From positions 1 to 43,197 of the forward strand of contig JAKEET010000120.1 in the NCBI GenBank assembly GCA_022616435.1: a stretch of 43,197 nt of DNA, read 5' to 3'. Position 1 is the stretch's first letter. Each line of letters begins with the position of its first letter. Below the pieces are notes generated by a model. It made no database searches and was not told where the DNA came from. It was given only the letters and a program-made list of their open reading frames with translations. The DNA is from Gemmataceae bacterium (GTDB lineage: Bacteria; Planctomycetota; Planctomycetia; Gemmatales; Gemmataceae). This document shows positions 9,221-17,300 of this stretch, in pieces. The translations under genes were made by a program, and so were the position numbers.

Positions 9221-9242
9221 GGAAATCGACGACGCGATTTCC
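9221..9242. promoter_or_regulatory. inverted repeat in a divergent promoter region
   Basis: GGAAATCG (9221-9228) and CGATTTCC (9235-9242) form a perfect 8-bp palindrome with a 6-nt centre, in the 233-bp gap between the divergent DUF4139-like and GNAT genes. Next to it GGGACTTGCGC is repeated in tandem (9195-9205, 9207-9217). Possible operator; no regulator is known. Confidence 0.3.
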
Positions 9243-9368
9243 GTATCGCTCTCGGCGCATATCATCCCCTTGGCCGAGTGTCGTCGCCGAAAAGACGAGA
9301 ATAGCGTATGTCCGGCTTGCCCGCCGAGGGAAATTGTCGGCGGCGCTCACGATGGGCAAGAAACGCTA

Positions 9369-9851
9369 ATGAATGACACCACCACGATCCGTCCCACGGT
9401 TCCCGCCGATACGCCGATCCTCATCGAGCTGACCCGGGGAACCGACATCTTCAAGCCGATGGAGATCCAGGCGCTGCGAGAGGTGCTGGACGATTACCAC
9501 GCGCATGCCCGCAACGAAGGACACCGTTCGGTCACCGGCGAGCGCGACGGCCAGGCGATCGGCTTTGCTTACTTCGCGCCGGCGGCGATGACCGACCGCA
9601 CCTGGCACCTGTGGTGGATTGTCGTCGGCCGGCACACGCAAGCCCGCGGCGTCGGCGGCGAGCTGCTGCGGCACGTGGAAGCGGAGATCCGGCGGGCCCA
9701 CGGCCGGCTCCTGCTGGTGGAGACATCCGGGATGCCGCACTACGACTTGACGCGCCGCTTCTACCTCAAGCACCATTACGAGCAGCACGCCGTGCTGCGC
9801 GATTTTTACAGCGACGGCGACGACATGATGGTGTTTCGCAAGCGGCTGTGA
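9369..9851 (+). CDS. GNAT-family N-acetyltransferase
   Basis: 160 residues, cytoplasmic. The GNAT acetyl-CoA-binding motif is visible as a beta strand WHLWWIVVGRH followed by the pyrophosphate loop QARGVGGELLRHVE (Q/R-x-x-G-x-G/A). After it come the LLLVETSG strand and the RRFYLKHHYEQH helix that usually ends the fold. The substrate cannot be read from sequence; GNATs of this size acetylate small amines, antibiotics or protein N-termini. The start ATG 9369 is chosen because the family's N-terminal strand (TIRPTVPAD) begins five residues later; upstream only a weak AAGAAA is present. The zinc-ribbon gene follows after 23 bp and may be co-transcribed. Confidence 0.85.
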   Translation: MNDTTTIRPTVPADTPILIELTRGTDIFKPMEIQALREVLDDYHAHARNEGHRSVTGERDGQAIGFAYFAPAAMTDRTWHLWWIVVGRHTQARGVGGELLRHVEAEIRRAHGRLLLVETSGMPHYDLTRRFYLKHHYEQHAVLRDFYSDGDDMMVFRKRL

Positions 9852-9874
9852 CAACACGCTCATGAGGTTTTGCC

Positions 9875-10882
9875 ATGGCGATCGAGCTGGCATGCACGTG
9901 TGGCCAGAAGCTTCGGGTCGAGGAAGCGCGCGCCGGCGAACGGGTGAAGTGCCCGCGCTGTCAGGCGCTCGTCGTCGTTGCTGGCCGTGAAGCCTTCGCG
10001 GCCGCCGCGGAGGCGGACAACGCCAAGACGTGCCCCGACTGCGGCAAGCGGCTGCCCACGGACGCGGTCGTGTGCGTCAACTGCGGGCTCGATCTGCAGA
10101 CCGGCCGGCGTCTGAAAACCACCATCAAGAAATCGGCGAAGAAGAAAGATCATGCCGGCAAGTTGTCGCGGGTCCGGCTCGGCTTGGCGTTTCATTACGC
10201 GCGGCTGATCATCTTCCTGGCGAGCCCCGTGGTCCTCTTGCTGGCCATCGCGGTGGGCGGGATCGCGGGCGCCGGCGGACGAACAATGGGGCTTGCGGGC
10301 GGCGCGCTGGCCTTCATCGTCGCCATCCTGGTCGTGGCCGCCTTGCTGTCGGCGCCCGTCCTCGGCATGGTCGGCTCCATCCTGTGCGTCTGGGTCCCCA
10401 GCAAGTCGGCGCGGTCGACGATCATGGTGTCGATGGCGCTGGACATGGCCAGTTTCGGCCTCGGCATGGTCGCGCTGTTGCTGACGGTCGTGGGCGTGCT
10501 CAGCGACGCGCCCGCGCTGGCCTTGGTGTTTCGCTTCGTCCAGTTCGGACTGACGGTTGCCGCCTGGGTGCTGTTCATGATCTTCCTGCGCCGGCTGGCC
10601 CTTTCCTTTGAAGAGTGGGGCTACGCCGATGAAGCCGGGTCCATCATCCTGTTCGGAACGCTGCTGGTGCTCGTGCCGCCCCTGGTCGTGGTTGGCCTGA
10701 CGGTCTTGATCGCGGGCCTGGCGGTCGGCGGAGGCGGGCTCGCCGTGGCAAGGACGCTGGCGATCGTCATCCTCGTGCTGGTGGTCGTCTACCTGGTTTT
10801 CCTCATCAAGTTCGGGTTCCGCCAGCTCGAGTTGATCAGCGATCTGCGCCGGGTGATCACCCGGCGCTTGGCCGAGGGATGA
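9875..10882 (+). CDS. Double zinc-ribbon multi-pass membrane protein
   Basis: 335 residues, GAGG at 9864-9867 before ATG 9875. The N-terminus has two zinc-ribbon motifs: CTCG with a later CPRC (residues ~7-29), and CPDC with CVNC (residues ~52-70). A basic linker (KKSAKKKDHAGK) leads into about six hydrophobic segments, such as LIIFLASPVVLLLAIAVGG and IVILVLVVVYLVFLIKFG. This layout, a cytosolic rubredoxin-like ribbon followed by membrane helices, is common among uncharacterised planctomycete proteins. Role unknown. It sits 23 bp after the GNAT gene. Confidence 0.75.
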   Translation: MAIELACTCGQKLRVEEARAGERVKCPRCQALVVVAGREAFAAAAEADNAKTCPDCGKRLPTDAVVCVNCGLDLQTGRRLKTTIKKSAKKKDHAGKLSRVRLGLAFHYARLIIFLASPVVLLLAIAVGGIAGAGGRTMGLAGGALAFIVAILVVAALLSAPVLGMVGSILCVWVPSKSARSTIMVSMALDMASFGLGMVALLLTVVGVLSDAPALALVFRFVQFGLTVAAWVLFMIFLRRLALSFEEWGYADEAGSIILFGTLLVLVPPLVVVGLTVLIAGLAVGGGGLAVARTLAIVILVLVVVYLVFLIKFGFRQLELISDLRRVITRRLAEG

Positions 10883-10915
10883 GCGTCCAAGTCAAGCGGG
10901 AGCACGTCGGCTGCG

Positions 10916-11302
10916 TCAATCCTCGAGGTTGACCAGCCCCGTGCGGATCGAGAAGCGGACCAGGTCGGCGACGCCGTGAATGTGCAGGGTCTTCATCAGG
11001 TGCGTGCGGTGCATCTCGACGGTCTTGATGCTGATCCCGAGCTTGGCGGCAATCTCCTTGCTGGTGTGCCCTTCGCCGATCAACTGCAGGACTTGCCGCA
11101 GCCGCGGGGTCAACTGGTCGAGCACCTCGACGGCCGGCGCCGAACGAAAGCGGATATACCACTCGACGGCGTCGGCGGCGACTTCCGCGAGCGACGCTTT
11201 GCCCAGCGCGCGTTGCAGTTCGCCAAGCTTTTGGCAGGTGAGCGCGGATAAGGCCAAAGTCACGGTTTCGGCGGCGCCTGATTGTGAGGACTTCTTTTCC
11301 AT
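10916..11302 (-). CDS. Ribbon-helix-helix-like / LuxR-type HTH regulator
   Basis: 128 residues from ATG 11302. The C-terminal half is a clear LuxR/GerE helix-turn-helix: LTPRLRQVLQLIGEGHTSKE, then IAAKLGISIKTVEMHRTHL. There is no receiver domain. The first ~50 residues instead read like a ribbon-helix-helix or MetJ/Arc fold: a short TVTLALS strand, then helices KLGELQRALGKASLAEVAAD and AVEWYIRF. The frame is open far upstream, but that part is antisense-like and covers another gene, so ATG 11302 is preferred even though its ribosome site is weak. A DNA-binding regulator with two candidate DNA-binding modules; targets unknown. Confidence 0.8.
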   Translation of the reverse strand: MEKKSSQSGAAETVTLALSALTCQKLGELQRALGKASLAEVAADAVEWYIRFRSAPAVEVLDQLTPRLRQVLQLIGEGHTSKEIAAKLGISIKTVEMHRTHLMKTLHIHGVADLVRFSIRTGLVNLED

Positions 11303-11486
11303 CAGATCGGAACTTGTTCGGAGAAACCAAGGGCGGGCGAAGAAGCCAGGGCGAGCAGTGGCGTGGGAGGACAGGCGGTAGGAGTACGAATACCGCGGAT
11401 GACAGCCGGGGTGAATTAGGAAAACCCCTGGGATTGTCGGAATGGCCGGCTCGATCTCCCCGCCGATGACTGGGCGCCGCCGCGTC

Positions 11487-11543
11487 CTCAAAAATAAACG
11501 GTCCGCCAACTGACCGTGCCAGGGGGACGGCGCTGGCGGACCG
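11487..11543 (-). terminator. Rho-independent terminator of the methyltransferase pair
   Basis: Read on the minus strand, CGGTCCGCCA (complement of 11534-11543) pairs with TGGCGGACCG (complement of 11499-11508), followed at once by TTTATTTTTGAG (11487-11498). A GC-rich stem plus T-tract just after the stop at 11581 is the textbook layout. Confidence 0.75.
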
Positions 11544-11580
11544 GACTGGGTAGTTTCGATCGACGTCAGTCCTTTGGATG

Positions 11581-12150
11581 TCAATCCTTCTTCCTGATCG
11601 TCCACATGTACAGCGTGTGATCCCGATTGGGCCCCTTGTAATCGACGATCTGATCGGGTTTCAGATTGGGGAACGGATAGTCGTGGGCCACGATGCGCGT
11701 GCCCGGCTTGAGCTTGGCGAGCTGCGGCTCCAGCTTCTCCATGAATTCCGGCAGCATGTACAGCATGATCACGCTGGCCCGGCCCAGGTCCTTCACCTTC
11801 AGCGCGTCGCCCTGGCGAATGTCCACCAGCTCCTTGGTGACGCCGAACTTCTTCATGGTGGCCATGCAGTCCTTGATGCGCTCGGGGTCGATGTCCACGC
11901 CGACCCCCTTGGCGCCGAAGTTCTTGGCCGCCGTGCACACCACCCGGCCGTCGCCGCAGCCCAGGTCGAACACGATGTCCTTCTTGGTCACCTTGGCCAT
12001 GTCGAGCATCTTCTCGACGACGGTCTGCTCGGTCGGGACGTAGATGATGCGGCAGGTGACCTTGTCGTCCTTGTCCTGGCCCTGGGCGACGAACGGGATG
12101 CCAGCAAGACAGACCACGACGGCCGGCAACAGGCCTTTCACCAGTTTCAT
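11581..12150 (-). CDS. Exported class I SAM-methyltransferase-like protein (copy 1)
   Basis: 189 residues. Residues 1-25 are a clear signal peptide (hydrophobic LLPAVVVCLAGIPFVAQGQ). The mature part is a Rossmann methyltransferase: motif I VFDLGCGDGR (60-69), acidic post-I loop VGVDIDPERI, motif II-like IRQGDALKV and strand SVIMLYMLPEF. GAGGAG precedes ATG 12150. The upstream gene at 12187-12756 encodes a protein of identical length and clear similarity, and the pair ends at one strong terminator. S-adenosylmethionine is not expected outside the cytoplasm, so either the signal is not used, the protein binds another ligand, or it acts in an internal compartment. Substrate unknown. Confidence 0.8.
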   Translation of the reverse strand: MKLVKGLLPAVVVCLAGIPFVAQGQDKDDKVTCRIIYVPTEQTVVEKMLDMAKVTKKDIVFDLGCGDGRVVCTAAKNFGAKGVGVDIDPERIKDCMATMKKFGVTKELVDIRQGDALKVKDLGRASVIMLYMLPEFMEKLEPQLAKLKPGTRIVAHDYPFPNLKPDQIVDYKGPNRDHTLYMWTIRKKD

Positions 12151-12186
12151 GGAGACAACTCCTCTGAGGATGGAACGTCGATGCGT

Positions 12187-12756
12187 CTACTTCTTCTTCA
12201 CCGTCCACATGTGGACCTTGTGCTCGCGCGTCGAGCTGCGGACGATCACGGTCTGGTCCGGTTCCCAGTTGCTGAACGAGTAATCGTGCGACAGGATGCG
12301 GGTGCCGGGCTTGAGCTTGGCCTTGGCGACCGGCTCCCACAGGTTCATGAACTCGGGGAACATGTACATCACCACGACCGTCGCGTCGCTGATGTCCTTG
12401 ACGTTGAGCGCGTCGCCGTGCCGCGTCTCGACCAGCAGCCCGACGTTCATCTTCTCGGCCCAGTCCATGGCCTCGCGAATCCGGACCGGGTTGATGTCGA
12501 GCCCGACCCCCTTGCAGCCGAACTTCTTGGCGGCCTTGAAGCAGATGCGGTTGTCGCCGCAGCCGAGGTCGAACATGACGTCGTTCTTGGTGATCTTGCC
12601 CATCTCGAACATCTTGTCGATGACTTCATCGGCCGTGGGAACGAACGTGAGATTGGCGTATTTCGGCTTTTGCGAATTGTCCTTCTGCTGGGCGCCGGCC
12701 AATAACGGCAGCATGATCAGACAGCCGAGCGCCGCCAGCTTGAACAGCGATTTCAT
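12187..12756 (-). CDS. Exported class I SAM-methyltransferase-like protein (copy 2)
   Basis: 189 residues from ATG 12756, with GAGGAG at 12765-12770 (8-nt spacing); the GTG codon just before is a poorer start. Signal peptide 1-22 (LFKLAALGCLIMLPLLAGAQ). Motif I MFDLGCGDNR (61-70), post-I VGLDINPVRI, then TRHGDALNV and VVVMYMFPEF, each matched one-to-one in copy 1. The C-termini also align (HDYSFSNWEPDQ against HDYPFPNLKPDQ, HMWTVKKK against YMWTIRKKD). The two genes are 36 bp apart, in the same order and direction, so they arose by tandem duplication and are probably co-transcribed. Confidence 0.8.
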   Translation of the reverse strand: MKSLFKLAALGCLIMLPLLAGAQQKDNSQKPKYANLTFVPTADEVIDKMFEMGKITKNDVMFDLGCGDNRICFKAAKKFGCKGVGLDINPVRIREAMDWAEKMNVGLLVETRHGDALNVKDISDATVVVMYMFPEFMNLWEPVAKAKLKPGTRILSHDYSFSNWEPDQTVIVRSSTREHKVHMWTVKKK

Positions 12757-12844
12757 CACGGAAGCTCCTCAGGGGTGCGAAACAGGGTCGACAGGGGGCA
12801 TCACACCACAACTACAAGGGCTGGAAAGCGTTGTCAAGCAGCTG

Positions 12845-13264
12845 TTAAAGAAATCGGGGCCAGATGCGAAACGTCTGCCTGCGGCGAATCCGGTAGGTTT
12901 GGAAGTCGGCGCGATCGAGCGTGAAGACGTCGCGCAGCGACCTCTCTTCGGCCAACGCCACCAGCGAGGCGTCGGCCAGGTCCATGGGCCGATCCTGGTA
13001 TTTCGCCATCAGCATGCGCATGCGCTCGCAGAGTTCCGGCCTCGGCGCCACGATGACCAGGTCGCCCTGCTCGACGAGTCCCCAGAGAGCGTCCTGGGCG
13101 CGCCAACCGCCCGCCTCACCGAGCAGGTACATGGATTCGGTGAAGGCCGGCCAGGTGGTCAGCATGGGACCGGTCAGCTCGGCCAGGCATGCCACGCACG
13201 CCTGGTGATGCTGTTCGCCGCGGTCGAGGATGGCGACCAGCGGTCCGGCATCGGTAAGGATCAT
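12845..13264 (-). CDS. vapC: PIN-domain toxin, VapC type
   Basis: 139 residues. Begins with the PIN hallmark ILTDAGPLVAILDRGEQHH (Asp5), followed by FTESMYLLG (Glu43), the MDLADASLVALA helix (acidic pair near 94-98) and FTLDRADF (Asp114). These are the acidic residues that bind the metal in PIN ribonucleases. Its ATG (13262-13264) overlaps the antitoxin's TGA (13261-13263) by an ATGA junction, the classic coupled arrangement. VapC proteins cleave tRNA or rRNA; the exact target cannot be read. Confidence 0.85.
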   Translation of the reverse strand: MILTDAGPLVAILDRGEQHHQACVACLAELTGPMLTTWPAFTESMYLLGEAGGWRAQDALWGLVEQGDLVIVAPRPELCERMRMLMAKYQDRPMDLADASLVALAEERSLRDVFTLDRADFQTYRIRRRQTFRIWPRFL

Positions 13265-13503
13265 CGCCGCCGCCTCCGGGCGAGGAGTGAGCGCAACGCC
13301 GCTCCGGTCCGGTCGGCGCGGCCGCCCTTGCTGCGCACGATGCCGACCACAGGCGCCAGTCGTTCGGCAAGCGAGCCGGTCAGCACTTCAGCGCAGCGAC
13401 GGGTCACGGCATCGCGGATGAACTCGGACTGCGACATCGCGGCGGCGCGGGCGGCGCGTTCGAGCTTCGCTTCGAGGTCCGGATCCAGGCGGACGCTTTT
13501 CAT
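13261..13503 (-). CDS. vapB: Ribbon-helix-helix antitoxin, VapB type
   Basis: 80 residues from ATG 13503, preceded by AGGAG (13510-13514) at 6 nt; the frame is open 17 codons upstream but has no better site. N-terminal ribbon-helix-helix: the strand KSVRLDPDLE, then the helices AKLERAARAAA and SQSEFIRDAVTRRCAE. The C-terminal part is basic (RSLLARRRRR) and would bind the toxin. Translation is coupled to the PIN toxin by a 4-base overlap. Autoregulation is likely; a candidate operator lies at 13537-13547. Confidence 0.8.
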   Translation of the reverse strand: MKSVRLDPDLEAKLERAARAAAMSQSEFIRDAVTRRCAEVLTGSLAERLAPVVGIVRSKGGRADRTGAALRSLLARRRRR

Positions 13504-13536
13504 GGCCGGCTCCTGCTGTGATACGATTTGCGTCGA

Positions 13537-13547
13537 TTGTAGTACAA
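13537..13547. promoter_or_regulatory. candidate operator of the vapBC module
   Basis: TTGTAGTACAA is a perfect palindrome with a single central base, 34 bases upstream of the vapB start. VapB-type antitoxins usually repress their own promoter through such short palindromes. Assignment is by position and symmetry. Confidence 0.4.
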
Positions 13548-13576
13548 CGCGCATGGCGCGTCAAGCGTCCCGTCGA

Positions 13577-13630
13577 TTGTCGCCTTTCGCTCCGCGACAG
13601 AGCGTCCGTTCGCGGAGCGAAAGGCGACAA
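13577..13630. repeat. 20-bp-arm palindromic repeat
   Basis: TTGTCGCCTTTCGCTCCGCG (13577-13596) is perfectly complementary to CGCGGAGCGAAAGGCGACAA (13611-13630), with a 14-nt loop. It separates the divergent vapBC and ECF sigma genes, so it cannot be a 3' terminator for either; a dispersed palindromic element is more likely. Confidence 0.75.
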
Positions 13631-13683
13631 ACTGGCACATTACCGTCTCCTGATTGCTCCGCCGCGTGCCGCCCGGTATCCTG

Positions 13684-14262
13684 ATGGCCATGCACGAGGT
13701 GACGCGCCTGCTCGATGCTCTGGGCCGCGGCGAGCGCCGGGCCGCCGAGGAGTTGTTGCCCCTCGTCTACGAGGAGCTGCGCCGCCTGGCTGCCCAGAAG
13801 CTGGGCCAGGAGAAGCCAGGACACACGTTGCAACCCACCGCTCTCGTTCACGAGGCGTACGTGCGGCTGGTCGGCGCGGAACTCTCGGCGGCCGGCGCGC
13901 CGCGCTGGGACGGCCGCGGCCATTTCTTCGCCGCGGCCGCCGAGGCGATGCGCCGCATCCTGGTCGAGAACGCCCGCCGCAAGCGCCGCTTGAAACGCGG
14001 CGGCGACCGGCAGCGCGTCGATCTGGCCCAGGCGGCCCCGGAAGTGTCTTCGCCGCCGGATGATCTGCTGGCGGTCGATGAAGCGCTCGATCGGCTGGCG
14101 GAGGAAGATCCGCAGAAGGCCGAGCTGGTCAAGCTGCGTTTCTTCGCGGGCCTGTCGGTCGAGGAGGCGGCCGCCTGCCTGGATATCTCCCGGGCCACCG
14201 CGGATCGCTGGTGGGCCTATGCCCGGGCATGGCTGTTCGACCGGCTGGAAAACTACCTATAG
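13684..14262 (+). CDS. ECF-type RNA polymerase sigma factor (TIGR02999-like)
   Basis: 192 residues from ATG 13684 (ATG 13690 is almost as good; no strong ribosome site for either). Region 2 reads [13 protein letters not shown], then [17 protein letters not shown] and the family signature [17 protein letters not shown]. Region 4 is the [23 protein letters not shown] near the end. This is the planctomycete ECF type normally found next to a Ser/Thr protein kinase and thought to be regulated by it rather than by an anti-sigma factor. Here the kinase gene starts 107 bp downstream on the same strand, which fits that scheme. Confidence 0.9.
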   Translation: MAMHEVTRLLDALGRGERRAAEELLPLVYEELRRLAAQKLGQEKPGHTLQPTALVHEAYVRLVGAELSAAGAPRWDGRGHFFAAAAEAMRRILVENARRKRRLKRGGDRQRVDLAQAAPEVSSPPDDLLAVDEALDRLAEEDPQKAELVKLRFFAGLSVEEAAACLDISRATADRWWAYARAWLFDRLENYL

Positions 14263-14369
14263 ACCGCGACGCGACGACTGCCCCAATCACAGGTCGTCGA
14301 TTTTTCATGAGGCGCGGAGCAGTTCGATGGCGCATGATAAGCAGACCGCAATCCGGCAGGAGTCGCGCC

Positions 14370-17300
14370 ATGACCCCCGATCCCAAACGCGTCGAAGCCC
14401 TGTTCGCCGCCGCGTTGGCGCGGTCCCCGGCCGACCGGGTGGGCTTTCTGGCTGAGGCGTGCGGCGACGACGCGCCTCTGCGTGACCGCGTCGAGCGCCT
14501 GCTTCAAGCTCATGCTCGGGCCGGTGAGTTTCTCCAGGAGCCGGCGGGCCCGATGGGCAATTCGGCCGTTTTGAACACGCCCACCGAGGCGTTCGACACT
14601 GACCAGTCGTCCGGCCAGGACCCCGCGCCGTCGATGCCGACCCAGGCCGAACCGCACAAGGCGTCCAAGCACATCGACGTGTCGTTCCTGGCCCCGTCGC
14701 AGCAACCGGGCTCGCTCGGCCGGTTGGCGCATTACGAAGTCCAGGCGGTGCTCGGCAAGGGCGGCTTCGGCACGGTGTTCAAGGCGTTCGATGAACTGTT
14801 GCACCGGGTCGTGGCGATCAAGGTGCTGGCGCCGGAGATGGCCGCCAGCGCCGCGGCCCGGCAGCGTTTCTTGCGCGAGGCCCGCGCCGCTGCCGCCGTA
14901 CGTCACGAGCACGTGGTCGGCATCCATGCGGTGGCCAGGGAAGACGAGCCGCTGCCGTACCTGGTGATGGAGTACATCAATGGGCAGACGCTGCAGGAGA
15001 AACTCGACCAGACCGGTCCGCTGGAGGTCCAGGAGATCCTGCGCATCGGCGTGCAAATCGCCGGCGGGCTGGAGGCGGCCCACAAGCACGGCAAGGTCCA
15101 CCGCGACATCAAGCCGGCCAACATCTTGCTCGAGAACAGCATCGAGCACGTCAAGATCACCGACTTCGGCCTGGCGCGGGCCATCGACGACGCCAGCGAG
15201 ACCCAATCGAGCCTGGTGGCCGGCACGCCGATGTACATGTCGCCGGAACAGGCCGAGGGCTTGGCGCACGACCACCGCTCGGACCTGTTCAGCCTGGGGA
15301 CAGTATTGTACGTGATGTGCACCGGCCGGCCGCCGTTTCGCGCGTCGGGGACGATGGCGGTCCTGAAGCGCGTCTGTGAAGACACGCCGCGGCCGATCCG
15401 CGAGATCAACCAGGAGGTCCCGCAGTGGCTGGCCGACGTCGTCGAGAAGCTGCACGCCAAGAGGCCGGAGGAGCGGCATCAGTCGGCGAAGGAAGTGGCG
15501 GACGTGCTGGAGAAGTGCCTCGCGGACATCCAACGGCACGGTCATGTAGTCCGCTCGACCGGCGACGTGGCCGGGGCTGAGGCTTTGCGAAGCCCCGGTG
15601 AACCCGCGCGGGAGGCCGTCCCCAGTGCCGGGGCTTCGAAGACTCAGCCCCGGCCACGCGGCCGCTGGCGCACCGCCGCGACAATGCTCGGACTGGCCAT
15701 CTTGGCGGCCGCCGTCGTGGCGTTGCAGACGGGTTGGTTCAGCAATTGGATGGGGAAGCTGGCGGTCGGCAACCGCGCCATGGTCGTCGTGCAATGGCGG
15801 CAACTGCCGGGCGATGCGCCTTACCGTGTCGTCCTGCAGGAGGAGCCGCCTCCCGACGCGGGGCGCTGGTTCAAGGCTGAAATCCATGAGCTCGCCGGTC
15901 CGAACGTGAGAATCGGGCCGACGGCCGTGGTGCAGAAGCGCGACGAGCGCAAACCGGGCCGGAGTCTAAAAGGGGTGACGCTGGCCCGGCCCGGATCGTA
16001 CTGGCTGCACATCTATCGCGACGACAAGGAAATCCACAGTCAACTGGTGAAGATCGAAGGGACGGAGCGGCATGATATTGTGGTGCGCGATCTGCCTGGT
16101 CCGCCCGAGGCGAAGCTGCCTCCTCGGATCGTCGAAGCCGACTGTCGCGAGATCCACGGCATCGACCGCGCGACGTTCGACGCCTGGCTGGCCAAGATCA
16201 AGGAGGAAGGCTACGTGCCGCAGACGCTGGCGGCGTGGAACACGGCCAAGATGGAGGCGCGGTTTGCCGCCATCGCCGTCCGGTGGCCCGACGTCAAGGC
16301 CTGGGAGATCGTCACGACCACCACGGTCGAGGAGGGCCAGGTCAAGAACGAGGCGATGCTCGAGAGCGGTTATCGGCCGCGGGCGCGCATGATGTTTCGC
16401 TCGGGAGACGACGGCGTGGTGAGCGACCTGTGGATCAAGACCGAGGAGAGCCCCGGATACGCCATGTTTCGAGGCAATCGCAAGCTGCTGAACGCCCGCC
16501 TCCAGAGCAGTCGCGAGAACGGGCTGCGCCCGATCGCTCTTTGCGCCGTGCCATGGACTCAGGGGCCGATGTTCGGTCAGCTCTACGCGCCGGACGAGGG
16601 CCTGCGCTGGCATTGCGAACCGATGCTCACCAGGATCGAACTGCTCAGGGAGCTGGACGACCGCCGTGCCAAGGGCTGGCGTCCGGAATGCCTGAGCGTC
16701 TACGACACGGGAGGCCAGTGGGTCTACCTGGCCACGTTCATCGAAAATGTCAGCGCAGAGGAGTGGTCCGTCAGCGTCGATCTCACAACCGACGAGTACG
16801 AGAAGGAGCTGGCCCGCCGCAAGAAAGACGGGTACTACGTGCGTCAGGTCTGCGTGCGCGAGGAACTGGGCGAGACGCGATACGGCGTGCTCTGGCAGCG
16901 CAAGGCGCTCATGCCGCAGGCGCTCATGCCGCAGGCGCGGCCAATGAAGGACCATCGTTCGCCGGCCGTGGCGGTCGCTCCCTTCGACTCCAAGAAAGCC
17001 ATGAAGCATCAGGACGCCTGGGCCAAGCATCTCGGCGTGCCGGTCGAGATGACCAACTCCATCGGCATGAAGCTGCGGCTGATTCCGCCGGGGGAGTTCC
17101 ATATGAAGCCCGATCTGCACGTGACCATCACCAAGTCGTTCCGGCTGGGGATTTACGAAGTCACCATCGCTCAGTTCCGCGCCTTCGTGGACGAGACGGA
17201 CTACAAGACCGATGCGGAAAGGTCGGGCGATGGCGTGGTCGAGCATGTCGGCCGGGAGAAGGAGTACAGTCCGGACTTTACCTGGCGGCACAAGGATGTC

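Noticed and set aside
6421..9369. 982-codon plus-strand open frame
   Set aside because: Antisense of the DUF4139-like gene; its translation is a Leu/Arg/Ala/Val mirror without domains, a normal result of GC-rich codon use.
11303..12340. N-terminal extension of the LuxR-type gene to 474 codons
   Set aside because: The extension is an Arg/Gly/His-rich shadow of the methyltransferase gene; the regulator is complete from 11302.
16906..16938. 15-bp tandem duplication in the kinase gene (ALMPQALMPQA)
   Set aside because: A simple slippage duplication; not strong enough for a separate element.
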